Assembly: GCF_011250635.1 (NCBI RefSeq)
Contig: NZ_JAANNP010000002.1
Location: 526,129-590,128, forward strand
Origin: Motilibacter deserti
Lineage (GTDB): Bacteria; Actinomycetota; Actinomycetes; Motilibacterales; Motilibacteraceae
DNA length: 64,000 nucleotides
Direction of reading: 5' to 3'
In this document: piece by piece, positions 47,801 to 56,900 of the stretch
Position numbering within the stretch: the first letter of the stretch is position 1
Layout of the letters: each line of letters opens with the position of its first letter
Translations under genes and position numbers: made by a program
Notes under the pieces: generated by a model
The model's input: only the letters and a program-made list of their open reading frames with translations
Database searches by the model: none
Told to the model about the DNA's origin: nothing

Positions 47801-50600
47801 GCTGCCCGGGCCGAGCGGGGCCGGGGCCGAGAAGGACACGGCCGACTCGGTCGAGACGGTGTTCGGCAGCAGCGGTGACGACGTCATCGTCGCGCCCGAC
47901 GACCGCACCGTGCGGATCGACGGCGGGCCGGGGAACGACCGGATCGACGGCGGTGCGGCCACCGACCTGCTCTTCGGCGGCATCGGCAACGACACGCTCG
48001 CCGGAGGTGCCGGGAGCAACTCGCTCTTCGGCGGCGCGGGCGACGACCGCTGGGTCGACGGCGCGGGCTGGGACACCTACTCCGGCCAGGACGGCTTCGA
48101 CACCGCGGACTACAGCGCGGCGTCGGGCCCGGTGACCGTGCGGCTCGACCGGCTGCAGAACGACGGCGTCGAGGGCGGCTCGCCCGACAACGTGCTGGAC
48201 GCCGAGCGCGTGCTGGGCGGCGCGTACGACGACGCCCTGCGCGGCAGCAGCCTCGACGAGGAGCTGCGCGGCAACGCGGGCAACGACCTGATCGAAGGCG
48301 GGCCCGGCAACGACGGCCTCTTCGGCGGGGCCGGCAAGGACGCCGTCCTCGGCGACGCGGGCATCGACACCCTCGACGGCGAGGCCGGCGACGACCGGGT
48401 CGACGGCGGCAAGGGCGCCGACGACCTGCGCGGCGGAGCCGACTACGACCTGATGGACTACTCGGAGCGGACGAGCAACCTCTACGTCACCAAGGACGAC
48501 GCCGTCGGCGACGGCGGCCCCGAGGACGTACGCGGTGGCTCGACCCCCGCGGACAACGTCCACACCGACCTCGAGCACATCAAAACCGGCACCGGCAACG
48601 ACAACGTCTGGGGCTGGGGCGGCCACGACTTCCTCGAGACCCAGCAGGGCGACGACACCCTGCAGGGCAACGGCGGGTCGGACCGCATCGAGGCCGGCGA
48701 CGGGGAGGACGACGTCTACGACGTCGAGCACAACAAGCGCGACACCGACACCGGGGACGACGCGGTCTTCGGCGGCGCCGGGGACGACTACATCCGCGGC
48801 GACGGCGGCAACGACACCGTCGAGGCGGGGGACGGCGACGACAGCGTGCAGACCGGCTCCGGCCGGGACACGGTGCGCGGCGGCGAGGGCGGCGACCAGC
48901 TCTGGGCGGGCGCCGGCGACGATACGGTCGAGGGCGGCCCGGGGGAGAACTCGATCCGCGGCGAGGCCGGCAACGACACGCTCACCGGCGGGCCGGGCGT
49001 CGACCGCATGCAGGGCAACAAGGGCGCGGACACGATCGTGGCCGGCGACGGCGACAACACGGTTTACGGTGACGACGGGCAGCCGGCGTCGTCCGGCGAC
49101 GGCCCCAACACGGTCAGCGGCGGCAGCGGCCGGGACGTCGTCTACGGCGGCGACGCCGCGGACGTCGTGACCACCGGCGGGGGCAGCGACTCGGTGACCG
49201 GGTACGCCGGCAACGACACCATCACCACCGGCCCCGGCGAGGACTGGAGCTACGGCAACGAGGGCGACGACGTCCTCGACGGCGGCACCGAGAAGGACGT
49301 CATGGAGGGCGACGAGGGCAACGACCGGCTGCTCGGCGGGACGGGCCGCGACGCGCTCCACGGCGGCCAGGGCAACGACGTGCTCGCGTCCGGGGTCGAC
49401 GACGACTCGCTCTGGGGCGACGAGGGCGACGACTTCCTCGACGGCGGCGCCAACGCCGACGCGTTCTACGGCGGCGACGGCACCGACACGCTCTCCTACG
49501 CCGAGCACAGCAAGCCGCTGCTGATCCGCTTCGACGGCAACGACGACGACGGCAGCGAGGAGGACGCGTCGTCGGCGTACGACGACGGCCGGCGGGACTG
49601 GCTGTGGGGCGGCATCGAGGCCGTGGTCGGCACCCCGGCCGCCGACGTCATCGGCCTGCAGAGCGGCTACCTGCTGCCGGCCATCACCTTCGACGGCCGC
49701 GACGGGGACGACACCCTGCGGGTCAACCTTCCGGGCATCGCGACCAACGTGACCCTGCTCGGCGGTCCGGGCGACGACACCCTCGTTGGTGGCACCGGTG
49801 CCGACGTGCTCGACGGCGGCGCCGGCAACGACACCGAGTCCGGTGGCGCCGGGGCCGACCGCTTCGTCCAGGGGACGGCCCCCAACGGCGCCGACACCCT
49901 GGCCGGCGGCCCCGACGCGGATGTGGCCGACTACTCGGGCCGTCCCGCCGGCTCGGTCGCGGTCACCCCGAACGACGTGGCCGACGACGGAGCGCCCGGC
50001 GAGCGGGACGACGTCCGCTCCGATGTCGAGGGGTCGCGACTCGGCGAGGTGATGCCGCCGCCTCCGCCGCCGCCCGTCGACTCGACGCCGACGCCGACGG
50101 TCCCGGTGCCCCAGCCGACGCAGCCGCAGCCCCAGCCGACGCAGCCGCAGCCCCAGCCGACGCGGCCGGCCCAGCCCGCGCCGCAGCCGGCGCAACCGGC
50201 ACCACCGCCGGCCCAGCCCGCGCCGCAGCCGACGCAGACCGCGGCCCCGCAGCCCGCGCCGCTCAAGGTGTCGGTGAAGCCCGCGTCCGTCGCGGAGGGC
50301 AAGCCCGGCAAGAAGTCCAAGCTGACGTTCGTGGTGTCGCTGTCGGCCCCGGCCAAGGGCAAGGTGTCCGTGAGGTGGGCCGCGGCAGGCGTCACCGCGA
50401 AGGTCGGCAAGGACTTCGCCAAGGCGTCCGGCACCGTCACCTTCAGGAAGGGGCAGCGGTCCGCCACGGTCACCGTGCTCGTCCTCGGCGACAAGGCCAA
50501 GGAGAAGAACGAGACGCTGCGGGTGACGCTGTCGAAGCCCGCGGGAGCCGTGCTCGGGACGAAGACGGCGGTCGGCACCATCCGCAACGACGACAAATAG
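41832..50600 (+). CDS. Giant secreted RTX/Calx-beta protein 1 (2922 residues)
   Basis: Starts at GTG 41832 with AGGAG 6 nt upstream. Order: Sec signal peptide with hydrophobic core WTLAVVTMLAALAAMGAL (about 1-42); Pro/Ala linker; PKD-like beta domain (about 95-160); a beta-rich core of about 1,680 residues (about 235-1915) with EF-hand-like loops DLNGDGDTTDD (near 240), DPNGDGVIDFGEL (382) and DRSGDGYVTLAEL (685); an RTX-type array (about 1918-2685); a Pro/Gln linker (about 2740-2810); and a Calx-beta domain (about 2812-2922). It should be exported by Sec, fold on calcium outside the cell and act as an adhesin, matrix or surface protein. No sortase motif, catalytic domain or type I secretion genes are seen. 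The core family is not recognised. A tandem paralog follows. Confidence 0.9.
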   Translation: MKRTAAHRAPRPHLGVRWTLAVVTMLAALAAMGALRAGAFSGPARTPELAFSFGPPGAMPAPAAPASTAPRDEQPAAAPPSAAPPAFRAASVQPGDPVSFDACAAEAVRESDEQTQWEFTGPGTAQQRWGCRVDVSFARPGTYTATVRVGEATRAQTVLVSTADPVAVAVGQGLRRFVASLGVVDAAKQLVAGMPLVGEAAVRAIDDKVDDWLDEAEAKIAEASQQAGQTIAELDAQLDDLNGDGDTTDDIDGLSGLKVDLDAGISPHAAATSYDITLKATVTVDAMPQLELLAEELKIGGQTLSGGMTFTSQTSFVLRPQLPEDKRFAIPAADAQIGSFKLAFAKAFAAGSTPLALDVGPLSATATGAVKADVAVGARFVDPNGDGVIDFGELGDPAKLVRVSCSSGGAQVALDVRAGLKGLEGKVGKVTLDDKNLCDGVKAPELELADLGDLRNVTAVDVVNALAQLTTALGSLQQAGDLDLPFVKEGLSSVAQLNEKLVKFFVDNGLTDPANPMATVTVPPEREAEFDSLDELVPKLTSALGVTPQQLGMRWEGRRLLFDVKQASDPAAKPNVGTLDFGDALQSTGLVSLTGSAKATIDPAYAVNVTAGIDLRPGLELDERAFLKAGDGPELSLDGVVTADVDLTGKASLLAVTVKDSANGSVPLLRRKDAAKPMVSVDLVDRSGDGYVTLAELAAAVAAAESPVRVTFNATVPPTDLLVSGSVIGQQVVGGKVTVSWPDVSVTSGTGALSVTADDTFKNQVLPFAYDPQNPTAVVGQVLAAAREMVVALRDQIAKDPSLKARLPLVGRSVADLDPLLGRLVTSLDEIIGAHDALTLAEAQKVMEKALAAALGLKGENPPDLVTLAYTPATADKQATLTATLTLGACTKARAPGRAGCTVSEDALKLPLNLELGDSSGAGLAGAGTTGDATIDYDARAVLSVGVRLPRVNLGNTTTTPPSSNGSDPVLFVRDDSSLDLGLGVAIGATLDATAGPLTLKVGSAEKPAKAALAARFTLKAATPTGAELRIGSELTNWISSLMPRKGQVTVHELDGQLRASCPGVTGVVDACAVLPVYAGSGATYLGDVKFTAPDLLTPTGWTFDASAIQQSLQNGSVQLQLILDGLQTLADKLAVALEAMPEGTKIPLLGVDVTAGADIVKRFDEGVLQPAQNIVAELQQQSTAGALRTKAQQLLGTLPVLRPGQQATVLLECQKGGGVGVCDDGASITTLHRFEVKLPIGATVQGEAPAFDVGFPGLRLKSDGQLAGKASFELDLGFGVDRVNGFYVTTDSTKPELRVTAAGALPNADGPANDLRAEIAFLPITLEDQHAGDEVTVTVGVDLVGAIAGGRIPVQQLGAAQLVTSVAADGRIDLALATALSGKSSLPKLKADLVIEGKFSWASNSSVSSSFSIKFNNVTFDMGSVITDFLKPVAADLRKYLSPLEPTIEALDKPIPGVAEAARWVGKPAPTWFDLFEAVDKLNTRPGQASGLQVITRVKTLVTLVKALDKASGASGELPLGSFTLDATEARSPVPADEVDGLLSSVSLTSGAGGTTKVFDRIGFSAKKELDNARAEGGFTFPAFDDPKQLFGMLLGKDVTLVHYDAGRLAIERGFQFSFPIGPFKLHIGGAAGVEGHFAAGYDTYGFRKAYQVLGDDDPSNNGVWDVSAGLLQGLYLDDYDKAGNDVPEITFWAELTAGASIGVPGLSVGAEGGIRGQVDINLRDDDGKLRFEDIGRQLKINKNPVCMFNASAKISAFIRAVVDTPFGDIKYPIANAVILDEPDLLDWCNTPQGDEEPKTAKRHSDGSLVLKTAAEADTFFVNQTAPGTVVINAKGVQEEFTGVTRVLGNMAGGNDIVEVQSSVDSRLDVVLCGGMGDDRLNATTGVVGLYGDNGPGFEVPDDEGKPEKVACAAAGSGGRDDLRAGAYSDVLDGGNGDDSFDAGAGNDTIDAGIGNDSLRGGAGDDTLKGGGGEDTTDYSDHTDAVRVTLPGPSGAGAEKDTADSVETVFGSSGDDVIVAPDDRTVRIDGGPGNDRIDGGAATDLLFGGIGNDTLAGGAGSNSLFGGAGDDRWVDGAGWDTYSGQDGFDTADYSAASGPVTVRLDRLQNDGVEGGSPDNVLDAERVLGGAYDDALRGSSLDEELRGNAGNDLIEGGPGNDGLFGGAGKDAVLGDAGIDTLDGEAGDDRVDGGKGADDLRGGADYDLMDYSERTSNLYVTKDDAVGDGGPEDVRGGSTPADNVHTDLEHIKTGTGNDNVWGWGGHDFLETQQGDDTLQGNGGSDRIEAGDGEDDVYDVEHNKRDTDTGDDAVFGGAGDDYIRGDGGNDTVEAGDGDDSVQTGSGRDTVRGGEGGDQLWAGAGDDTVEGGPGENSIRGEAGNDTLTGGPGVDRMQGNKGADTIVAGDGDNTVYGDDGQPASSGDGPNTVSGGSGRDVVYGGDAADVVTTGGGSDSVTGYAGNDTITTGPGEDWSYGNEGDDVLDGGTEKDVMEGDEGNDRLLGGTGRDALHGGQGNDVLASGVDDDSLWGDEGDDFLDGGANADAFYGGDGTDTLSYAEHSKPLLIRFDGNDDDGSEEDASSAYDDGRRDWLWGGIEAVVGTPAADVIGLQSGYLLPAITFDGRDGDDTLRVNLPGIATNVTLLGGPGDDTLVGGTGADVLDGGAGNDTESGGAGADRFVQGTAPNGADTLAGGPDADVADYSGRPAGSVAVTPNDVADDGAPGERDDVRSDVEGSRLGEVMPPPPPPPVDSTPTPTVPVPQPTQPQPQPTQPQPQPTRPAQPAPQPAQPAPPPAQPAPQPTQTAAPQPAPLKVSVKPASVAEGKPGKKSKLTFVVSLSAPAKGKVSVRWAAAGVTAKVGKDFAKASGTVTFRKGQRSATVTVLVLGDKAKEKNETLRVTLSKPAGAVLGTKTAVGTIRNDDK
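47584..49880 (+). repeat. RTX-type calcium-binding repeat array in giant protein 1
   Basis: Codes for many GGxGxDxLx nonapeptides (for example GGAGDDTLKGG, GGPGNDRIDGG) with a few inserted beta segments (ADYSAASGPVTVRL; DYSERTSNLYV). The DNA is repetitive and assembly could collapse or expand units. Confidence 0.9.
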
Positions 50601-50638
50601 GGCGTACCTCCGGCTCCCTCAGCCGCGCCCGACCTTCT

Positions 50639-50672
50639 CCGGGCCCCGACCGCATCAGCGGTCGGGGCCCGG
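50639..50672 (+). terminator. Terminator after giant gene 1
   Basis: A 15-bp perfect stem (CCGGGCCCCGACCGC, with the reverse complement after an ATCA loop). It lies 38 bp past the stop, so the two giant genes are probably separately transcribed. Confidence 0.8.
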
Positions 50673-50724
50673 CTGCGTCGTGCCCGAGGTCGCGGGGGAC
50701 CGACCTTGAGCCGCGGCCACCCCT

Positions 50725-50754
50725 GGCTCAAGCGCGCGGCAAGGGCGGCTCAAG
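50725..50754 (+). promoter_or_regulatory. Candidate SARP-type direct repeat upstream of giant gene 2
   Basis: GGCTCAAG at 50725-50732 and 50747-50754 (22-bp period), with an inverted copy CTTGAGCC at 50705-50712. The 337-bp gap between the giant genes (50601-50937) otherwise holds the terminator and a low-quality 54-codon frame, but no supportable gene. Confidence 0.4.
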
Positions 50755-50937
50755 GGCCGCGCGGCACGGTTCGGCCATGAGCTGCGGACGTGCGCGACGG
50801 GCCGGGGGTGCCGGCACCCCCGCCCGGTGGGGTGCTACCGCCCTCGTATCACCGGCCCGCTCCCGCGCTCGTACCTCCTTGGTGCCACGCGTCGCGCTCC
50901 GGGCCCCAGCCGCCTGCTTCCCCTTCAGGAGATCCCT

Positions 50938-53900
50938 GTGACCGGTCGACTTCCCGGGGTGCACCGCGCCCCGCGCACGCCCGCCCCGCGCACGTGGGCG
51001 TACCTCCTCGTCGCGGTGCTGGCCACGCTCGGCCTCGCAGGGGCGGTACGCGCAGGAGCCGCCCCCGGCTCGTCCGACATGTCCTTCAGCTGGGCGATGG
51101 CCGACCGGATAGGCCAGGACGCCGACGGGGACGGGAGAGTCGACTACGACACGAGCCCGGGATACCTGAACCCGACCTCGTGGAAGGCAACGTTCGACGC
51201 GTGCGCGGCGCCGGCGGTCAAGGACCGGGGCGCCGGGACGCAGGTCGTCTGGACCGTCAAGGGCGGGCCGCTCGACCGCACCGTCGCGACCGGCTGCAAG
51301 ACCGAACAACAGTTCCCGAGCCTTGGTTCGTACGCCGTGACGGCCACGATCGCCGGTGACCCGGGCGCCACCACCGCCCAGACCGTCACGCTCAAGGACG
51401 TCTTCCTCGTGTCCGTCGGCGACTCCGTCGCGTCGGGGGAGGGCAACCCCGACACGGTCGGCCCGGCGCCCATCGGGCCGTTCCCGTTCTACGGGCCGGT
51501 CTGGCAGGACAGGCAGTGCCACCGCAGCGCGCTCGCCGGCCCCGCACAGGCCGCCATCCGCCTGGAGAAGCGCGACCCGCACAGCTCCGTGACGTTCCTG
51601 CACCTGGCCTGCTCGGGGGCCACGATCGAGACCGGCGTGCTCGGGCCGTACGAGGGGATCGAGCCGAAGCTGGGGCCGGTCAAGCCCGCGCAGCTCGACG
51701 AGGCGGTCCGGCTGGCGTCCGGTCGGAAGATCGACGGCCTGATGATGTCGATCGGCGCCAACAACCTCGGCTTCGCGCCGATCGTGAAGTCCTGCCTCGC
51801 GCTCGCGCACTGCCACACGGCGACGGTCCCGGTCCCGGACAACGCCCAGCACATCTACGACACCGGCCTGCCCAAGCTCGCGCCCGCCTACGCCCAGCTC
51901 GACGCCAGGATCGACCAGCTCGCCGCGGCCGGCAAGGTCGACAAGGTCTTCCTCTCGCAGTACTTCGACGTCGCGCAGTACGACGACGGCAGCATCTGCT
52001 CAGGCCTGACCGACGCGGAGCGGGCCGCGAACAAGAAGCCCGACGGCTCGGTGAGCGACGGCTTCTCCCAGGACGAGCACCAGTGGGCCACGTCCACTGT
52101 CGTCCCCGGCCTCAACAACGCGGTCAAGGCGGCGGCGGACAAGGCCGACGACAACGGCGGCCCCGCGTGGACGCTCGTCGACGGCATCGCGGCGAAGTTC
52201 GCCAAGCACGGCTACTGCGCGAAGGACCGCTGGATCCGCCAGCTCTTCGAGTCCTTCGCCTACCAGCACGACCAGAACGGCGCCTTCCACCCCAACGCCG
52301 AGGGCCACCTCTACGGCTACGGCGCCCGCATCGAGGAGGTCGCCGCCCCGGTGCTCGGCATCGCCGGCACACCGGCCCCGTTCGGCGCCGACCCGGCCGT
52401 CGACGCCACGGCCGAGGGCGTCAGCGGCATCATCGCCACGCTGGACGAGCTGAACGCCTTCGAGCAGATCGCGAACCTCATCCCCGTTGCGGACCGGGAG
52501 AACCTCAACGCGTTCTACCAAGACCTGTTCACCTGGATGGCCTGGGCACAGCAGAAGATCGAGCAGTTCTCCGCGCAGGCGGGCAGCACGATCACCGCGC
52601 TGGACGCGTTCCTCGACGACCTCAACGGCGACGGCAACTCGGCCGACGACATCCCGGGCCTCCCGGGCGGGGTGAAGGTCGACGTCGACGTCGACATCCA
52701 GCCGCACGTGCCGTCGACGGAGTACGACGTCAAGCTCAAGCTCGACGTCGCCCGGGACGGCAAGTCCGACTTCGAGTACGAGTCCGACGGCCTCGAGCTC
52801 GACGGCGTCAAGGCGCTCACCAGCGCGATCCGCTGGGTGTCCGACCTCGACGCGAGGGTCCGTCCGGCGAAGAAGGACAAGGACAAGGACTGGCTGACGA
52901 TCCCCGCCGAGAAGGACTTCGGCACGGTCAAGCTCAAGCACGACGGGACGCTCGACTCGACGAGCACTCCGCTGAAGCTGAACGTCGGGCTGCTCAGCGC
53001 CTCGGCGACCGGCAAGGTCAAGGCCGACATCGCGGTGGGCGCGAAGTTCAAGGACCCCGACAAGAACGGCGTGATCGACGCGAGCGAGCTCGGCCTCGGG
53101 CTGTTCTCGGTCTCGTGCACGTCCGGCGGCGCCGACATCGCCCTCGACGTGAAGGCGGGGCTCAAGGGCCTCGAGGGGAAGGTCGGCAAGGTCACGCTCA
53201 CGGACAAGAACCTCTGCGACGGGTTCAAGGCCCCCGACTTCCAGCTCGCCGAGCTCGGGGACTTCGAGAACGTCACCGTCGCGGACTTCGTCAACGGCCT
53301 GGCTCAGCTGACCACCGCGCTGAGCGCCGCTCAGCAGTCCGGCGACCTCGACCTCCCCTTCGTCAAGGAGGGCCTGTCGGCGGTCGTGTCGCTCAACGAG
53401 CGCCTGGTGAAGTTCTTCGTCGACAACGGGCTGACCGACCCGGCTGACCCGATGGCGACGATCACGATCGACCCGACGAAGCAACCGGACTTCGCGACTC
53501 TCGACAAGATCGTGCCGAAGCTGGTTGCCGCCCTCGGGCTTCCCTCGTCCGACGCGCTCAACGTCCGCTGGGAGGGCGGCCGGCTCCTCCTCGACGTGAA
53601 GCTGGCCTCGGACCCGGCGGCGAAGCCGGACGCGGGGACGCTGGACTTCGGTGACACGCTCAAGAGCGCGGGGCTGCTGTCGCTCACCGGGAGCGCGAAG
53701 GCGACGGTCGACCCGGCGTACGCGCTCGACCTCACCCTGGGCGCGGACCTGCGTCCCGGCCTCGCCCTGGACCAGCGGTTCTTCGTCAAGGCCGGCACCG
53801 GCCCCGAGCTCACCCTCGACGGGGCCGTGACGGCCGACGTGGACCTCACCGGCAAGGCCTCCCTGCTCGCCGTCACCGTCAGGGACACCGCCAACGGCGC

Positions 53901-56900
53901 CGTCCCGCTGCTGCAGCGCAAGGACCCGGCCAAGCCGATGGTCGCGATCGACCTGGTCGACCGGTCCGGCGACGGCGTGGTCACGCTCGCGGAGCTGGGC
54001 GCAGCCGTCGCGACGAGCCAGTCGCCGGTGAGCATCGCCTTCAACGCGACCCTGCCCGCGACCGTGCTCGACGTCGTCGGCTCGCTCGCCGGCACGCCGC
54101 TCGCCACCGGCAAGGTCACCGTGAGCTGGCCGCAGGTCCCGGACACCAGCGGCAGCGGGGCCTTCAAGCTGACCGCGGACGCGGCGTTCACCAACACCCT
54201 CCTCCCGTTCGCATACGACCCCGACGACCCCACGGCGATCGTCGGCCAGGTCCTCACCGCCGCCCGCGAGACGGTGGTGCGGCTGCGGACGGCGCTCGCC
54301 GACGACCCGTCGGCCGCGGCGAACCTGCCGCTCGTCGGCCGGAGCGTCGCCGACCTCGACCCGCTGCTCGCCAAGCTCGTGACCGCGCTCGACGACATCA
54401 TCGCGGTCAACGACGCGCTCACCCTCGAGCAGGCCGAGCAGCTGCTCGAGAAGGCGCTCGCCCAAGGGCTCGGCGTGACCGGCACGGCCCCCGACCTCGT
54501 CAAGCTCGGCTACGAGCCGGCGACGGCGGACAAGCAGGCGGCCCTCCTCGTGAGCCTGAAGCTCGGCGCCTGCACGACGGACCGGTCGGCAGGGCGCGAC
54601 GGCTGCACGGTCACCCCAGCCCCCTTCGACGTGCCGCTCAACCTGCGGCTCGGCAAGACGGCCTCGTCCCCGGGGCTCGCCGGGCTGGGCGCGGCCGGCA
54701 GCGTGCGCATCAGCTACGACGCGCGCGCGATGCTGGACTTCGGCATCGAGCTGCCGCGGGTCACCCTCGGCAGCACGGCGTCCACCCCGCCGGGGGCAGG
54801 CGGCGCGAAGCCGCGGCTCTTCGTCGTGGACACCTCCCGCCTCGACCTCGGCCTCGGGGCGAAGGTGTCCGGCACTTTCGACGCCACCCTCGGCGCGGTG
54901 ACGGTCAAGCTCGGCAAGGCCGGGAAGCCCGCTCAGGCCGCCGTCGCCGCCCGCTTCGTGCTCGCCAAGCAGAGCCCAACGCGGCAGCGGCTGACCAACC
55001 TGAAGACGTTCTTCGAGTCCCTGCTCCCCGCGCCGGGCACGGGGAACGTGCACGAGCCGGACGCCGCGCTGCAGGCGACGTGCACCGGCGCTCCGGCCGG
55101 CGTCGATGCGTGCGCCGTGCTCCCGGTGACGCTGCAGTCGACCGAGCTCGGCGACGTCACCTTCCACGCCCCGGACCTGCTCGAGCCGGACGGCTGGGCG
55201 TACGACATCGAGGCGGTCAAGAATTCGCTGTCGAGCCCGGCCGTGCAGTTCTCGCTCCTCATCGACGGGCTGCGCCTCGTGGCGCAGAAGCTGCAGGCGG
55301 CGCTCGAGGCGATGCCGGCCGGGTCGAAGATCCCGCTGCTGGGAGCCGACCCCACCGCCGGAGCCGAGGTGCTCGAGCGGTTCGACCAGGAGGTCCTCGG
55401 CCGGGCGCAGACGCTGGTGACCCAGGTGCAGGAGGCAACGTCCATCCCGGCGATCGAGCAGCGCACCCGTGACCTGCTCGGCTCGATCCCGATCCTGCTG
55501 GACACCAACAAGGACGGCGTCAGGGACGGGCGGGACGTCACCGTGACCCTGCTGTGCCGCAAGGGGAGCGGGGTCGGCAGCTGCGACGCGGCCCAGCCGG
55601 TCGGCGACCTGCAGAGCTTCGAGGTCAAGCTCCCGGTGGGTGGCACGATCGTCGACGCCAAGTCCGCCTTCGACATCGGCTTCCCCGGCCTTCGGCTCGC
55701 GAGCGAGGCCGAGGTCACGGGCAAGGTGAGCTGGCAGCTCGACCTCGCGTTCGGCGTCGACCGCACCAACGGCTTCTACGTGCCGACCAACACGCAGCAG
55801 GCTGAGCTCCAGGTCACCGCCTCCGCGGCACTGCCGAACTCCACGTCCGGCAACGACATGGAGGCCACGCTCGCCTTCCTGCCGATCGCCGTCGAGGACC
55901 TGAACGTCGGCGACGACATCACGCTCGAGCTCGGCGTCGACCTCAAGAGCTCCGCCCCCGGCGGCATCCTCACGCTCCAGCAGCTGGGCAGCCTCGACCT
56001 CCAGCCGTCGATCGACGCGCAGGCGAAGATCGAGCTGGGGCTGGCGACGTACCTCCGCGCCGGGCAGACGTCGTCGCTGCCGAAGGTCAAGGCCGACCTG
56101 CGTGTCGGGGGCAAGCTGTCCTGGACCGGGGCCGCGGGGAGCAAGCCCGAACCGCAGTTCACGGTCAAGTTCGACAACGTCCGCTTCGACATCGGCAGCA
56201 TCGTCACCGACTTCCTGCGCCCCGTCGCCCGTGACCTTCGCACGTTCATCTCCCCGATCGAGCCGACGCTGGACGCCATCGAGAAGCCGATCCCGGGCGT
56301 GTCCGAGGCGGCACGGTGGGCGGGCAAGCCCGCGCCGCGGTGGATCGACCTGATGCGCGCGGTCGACTCGGCGAACACCCAGGGCGGGCGCTCCAGCGGC
56401 CTGCAGCTGATCGACCGCATGCTGCTGCTGAAGAACCTCGCCCAGGCGCTGGACCAGCCTGCCGGCCAGAACGGCGAGCTGCTGCTCGGGTCGTTCGAGC
56501 TCGACACGTCCGCAGCCGCCGGCCCGGTCCCTGCGGACCAGCTGGACTCGCTGCTGAAGAACCCGACCTACGCGACCGGCACGGGCGGCACGAAGAAGGT
56601 GCTCGAGCGGCTCCCCGGCCTGACCGCCAAGAAGGAGCTCTCCGACGCACAGACGAAGGGCGGCTTCACGTTCCCGGCCTTCGACGACCCGAAGCTGCTG
56701 TTCGGCATGCTGATCGGGAAGGACGTCCCGCTCGTCTACTACGACGCCGGCAAGCTCGGCATCGAGCGCAGCTTCCAGTTCAGCTACCCGATCGGTCCGT
56801 TCACGCTCTACATCGGCGGCTCCGCGGGCATCGACGGCCACTTCGCCGCCGGCTACGACACCTACGGGTTCCGCAAGGCCTTCCAGGTGCTCTTCGACGA

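Noticed and set aside
47584-49880. Regularly spaced repeats considered as a CRISPR array
   Set aside because: The repeats are in frame, encode GGxGxDxLx units and lack identical repeats with unique spacers.
50777-50941. 54-residue ORF whose stop overlaps the start of giant gene 2
   Set aside because: The position is suggestive of coupling, but many codons end in A or T, unlike true genes here, and the translation is Arg/Ala-rich without features.
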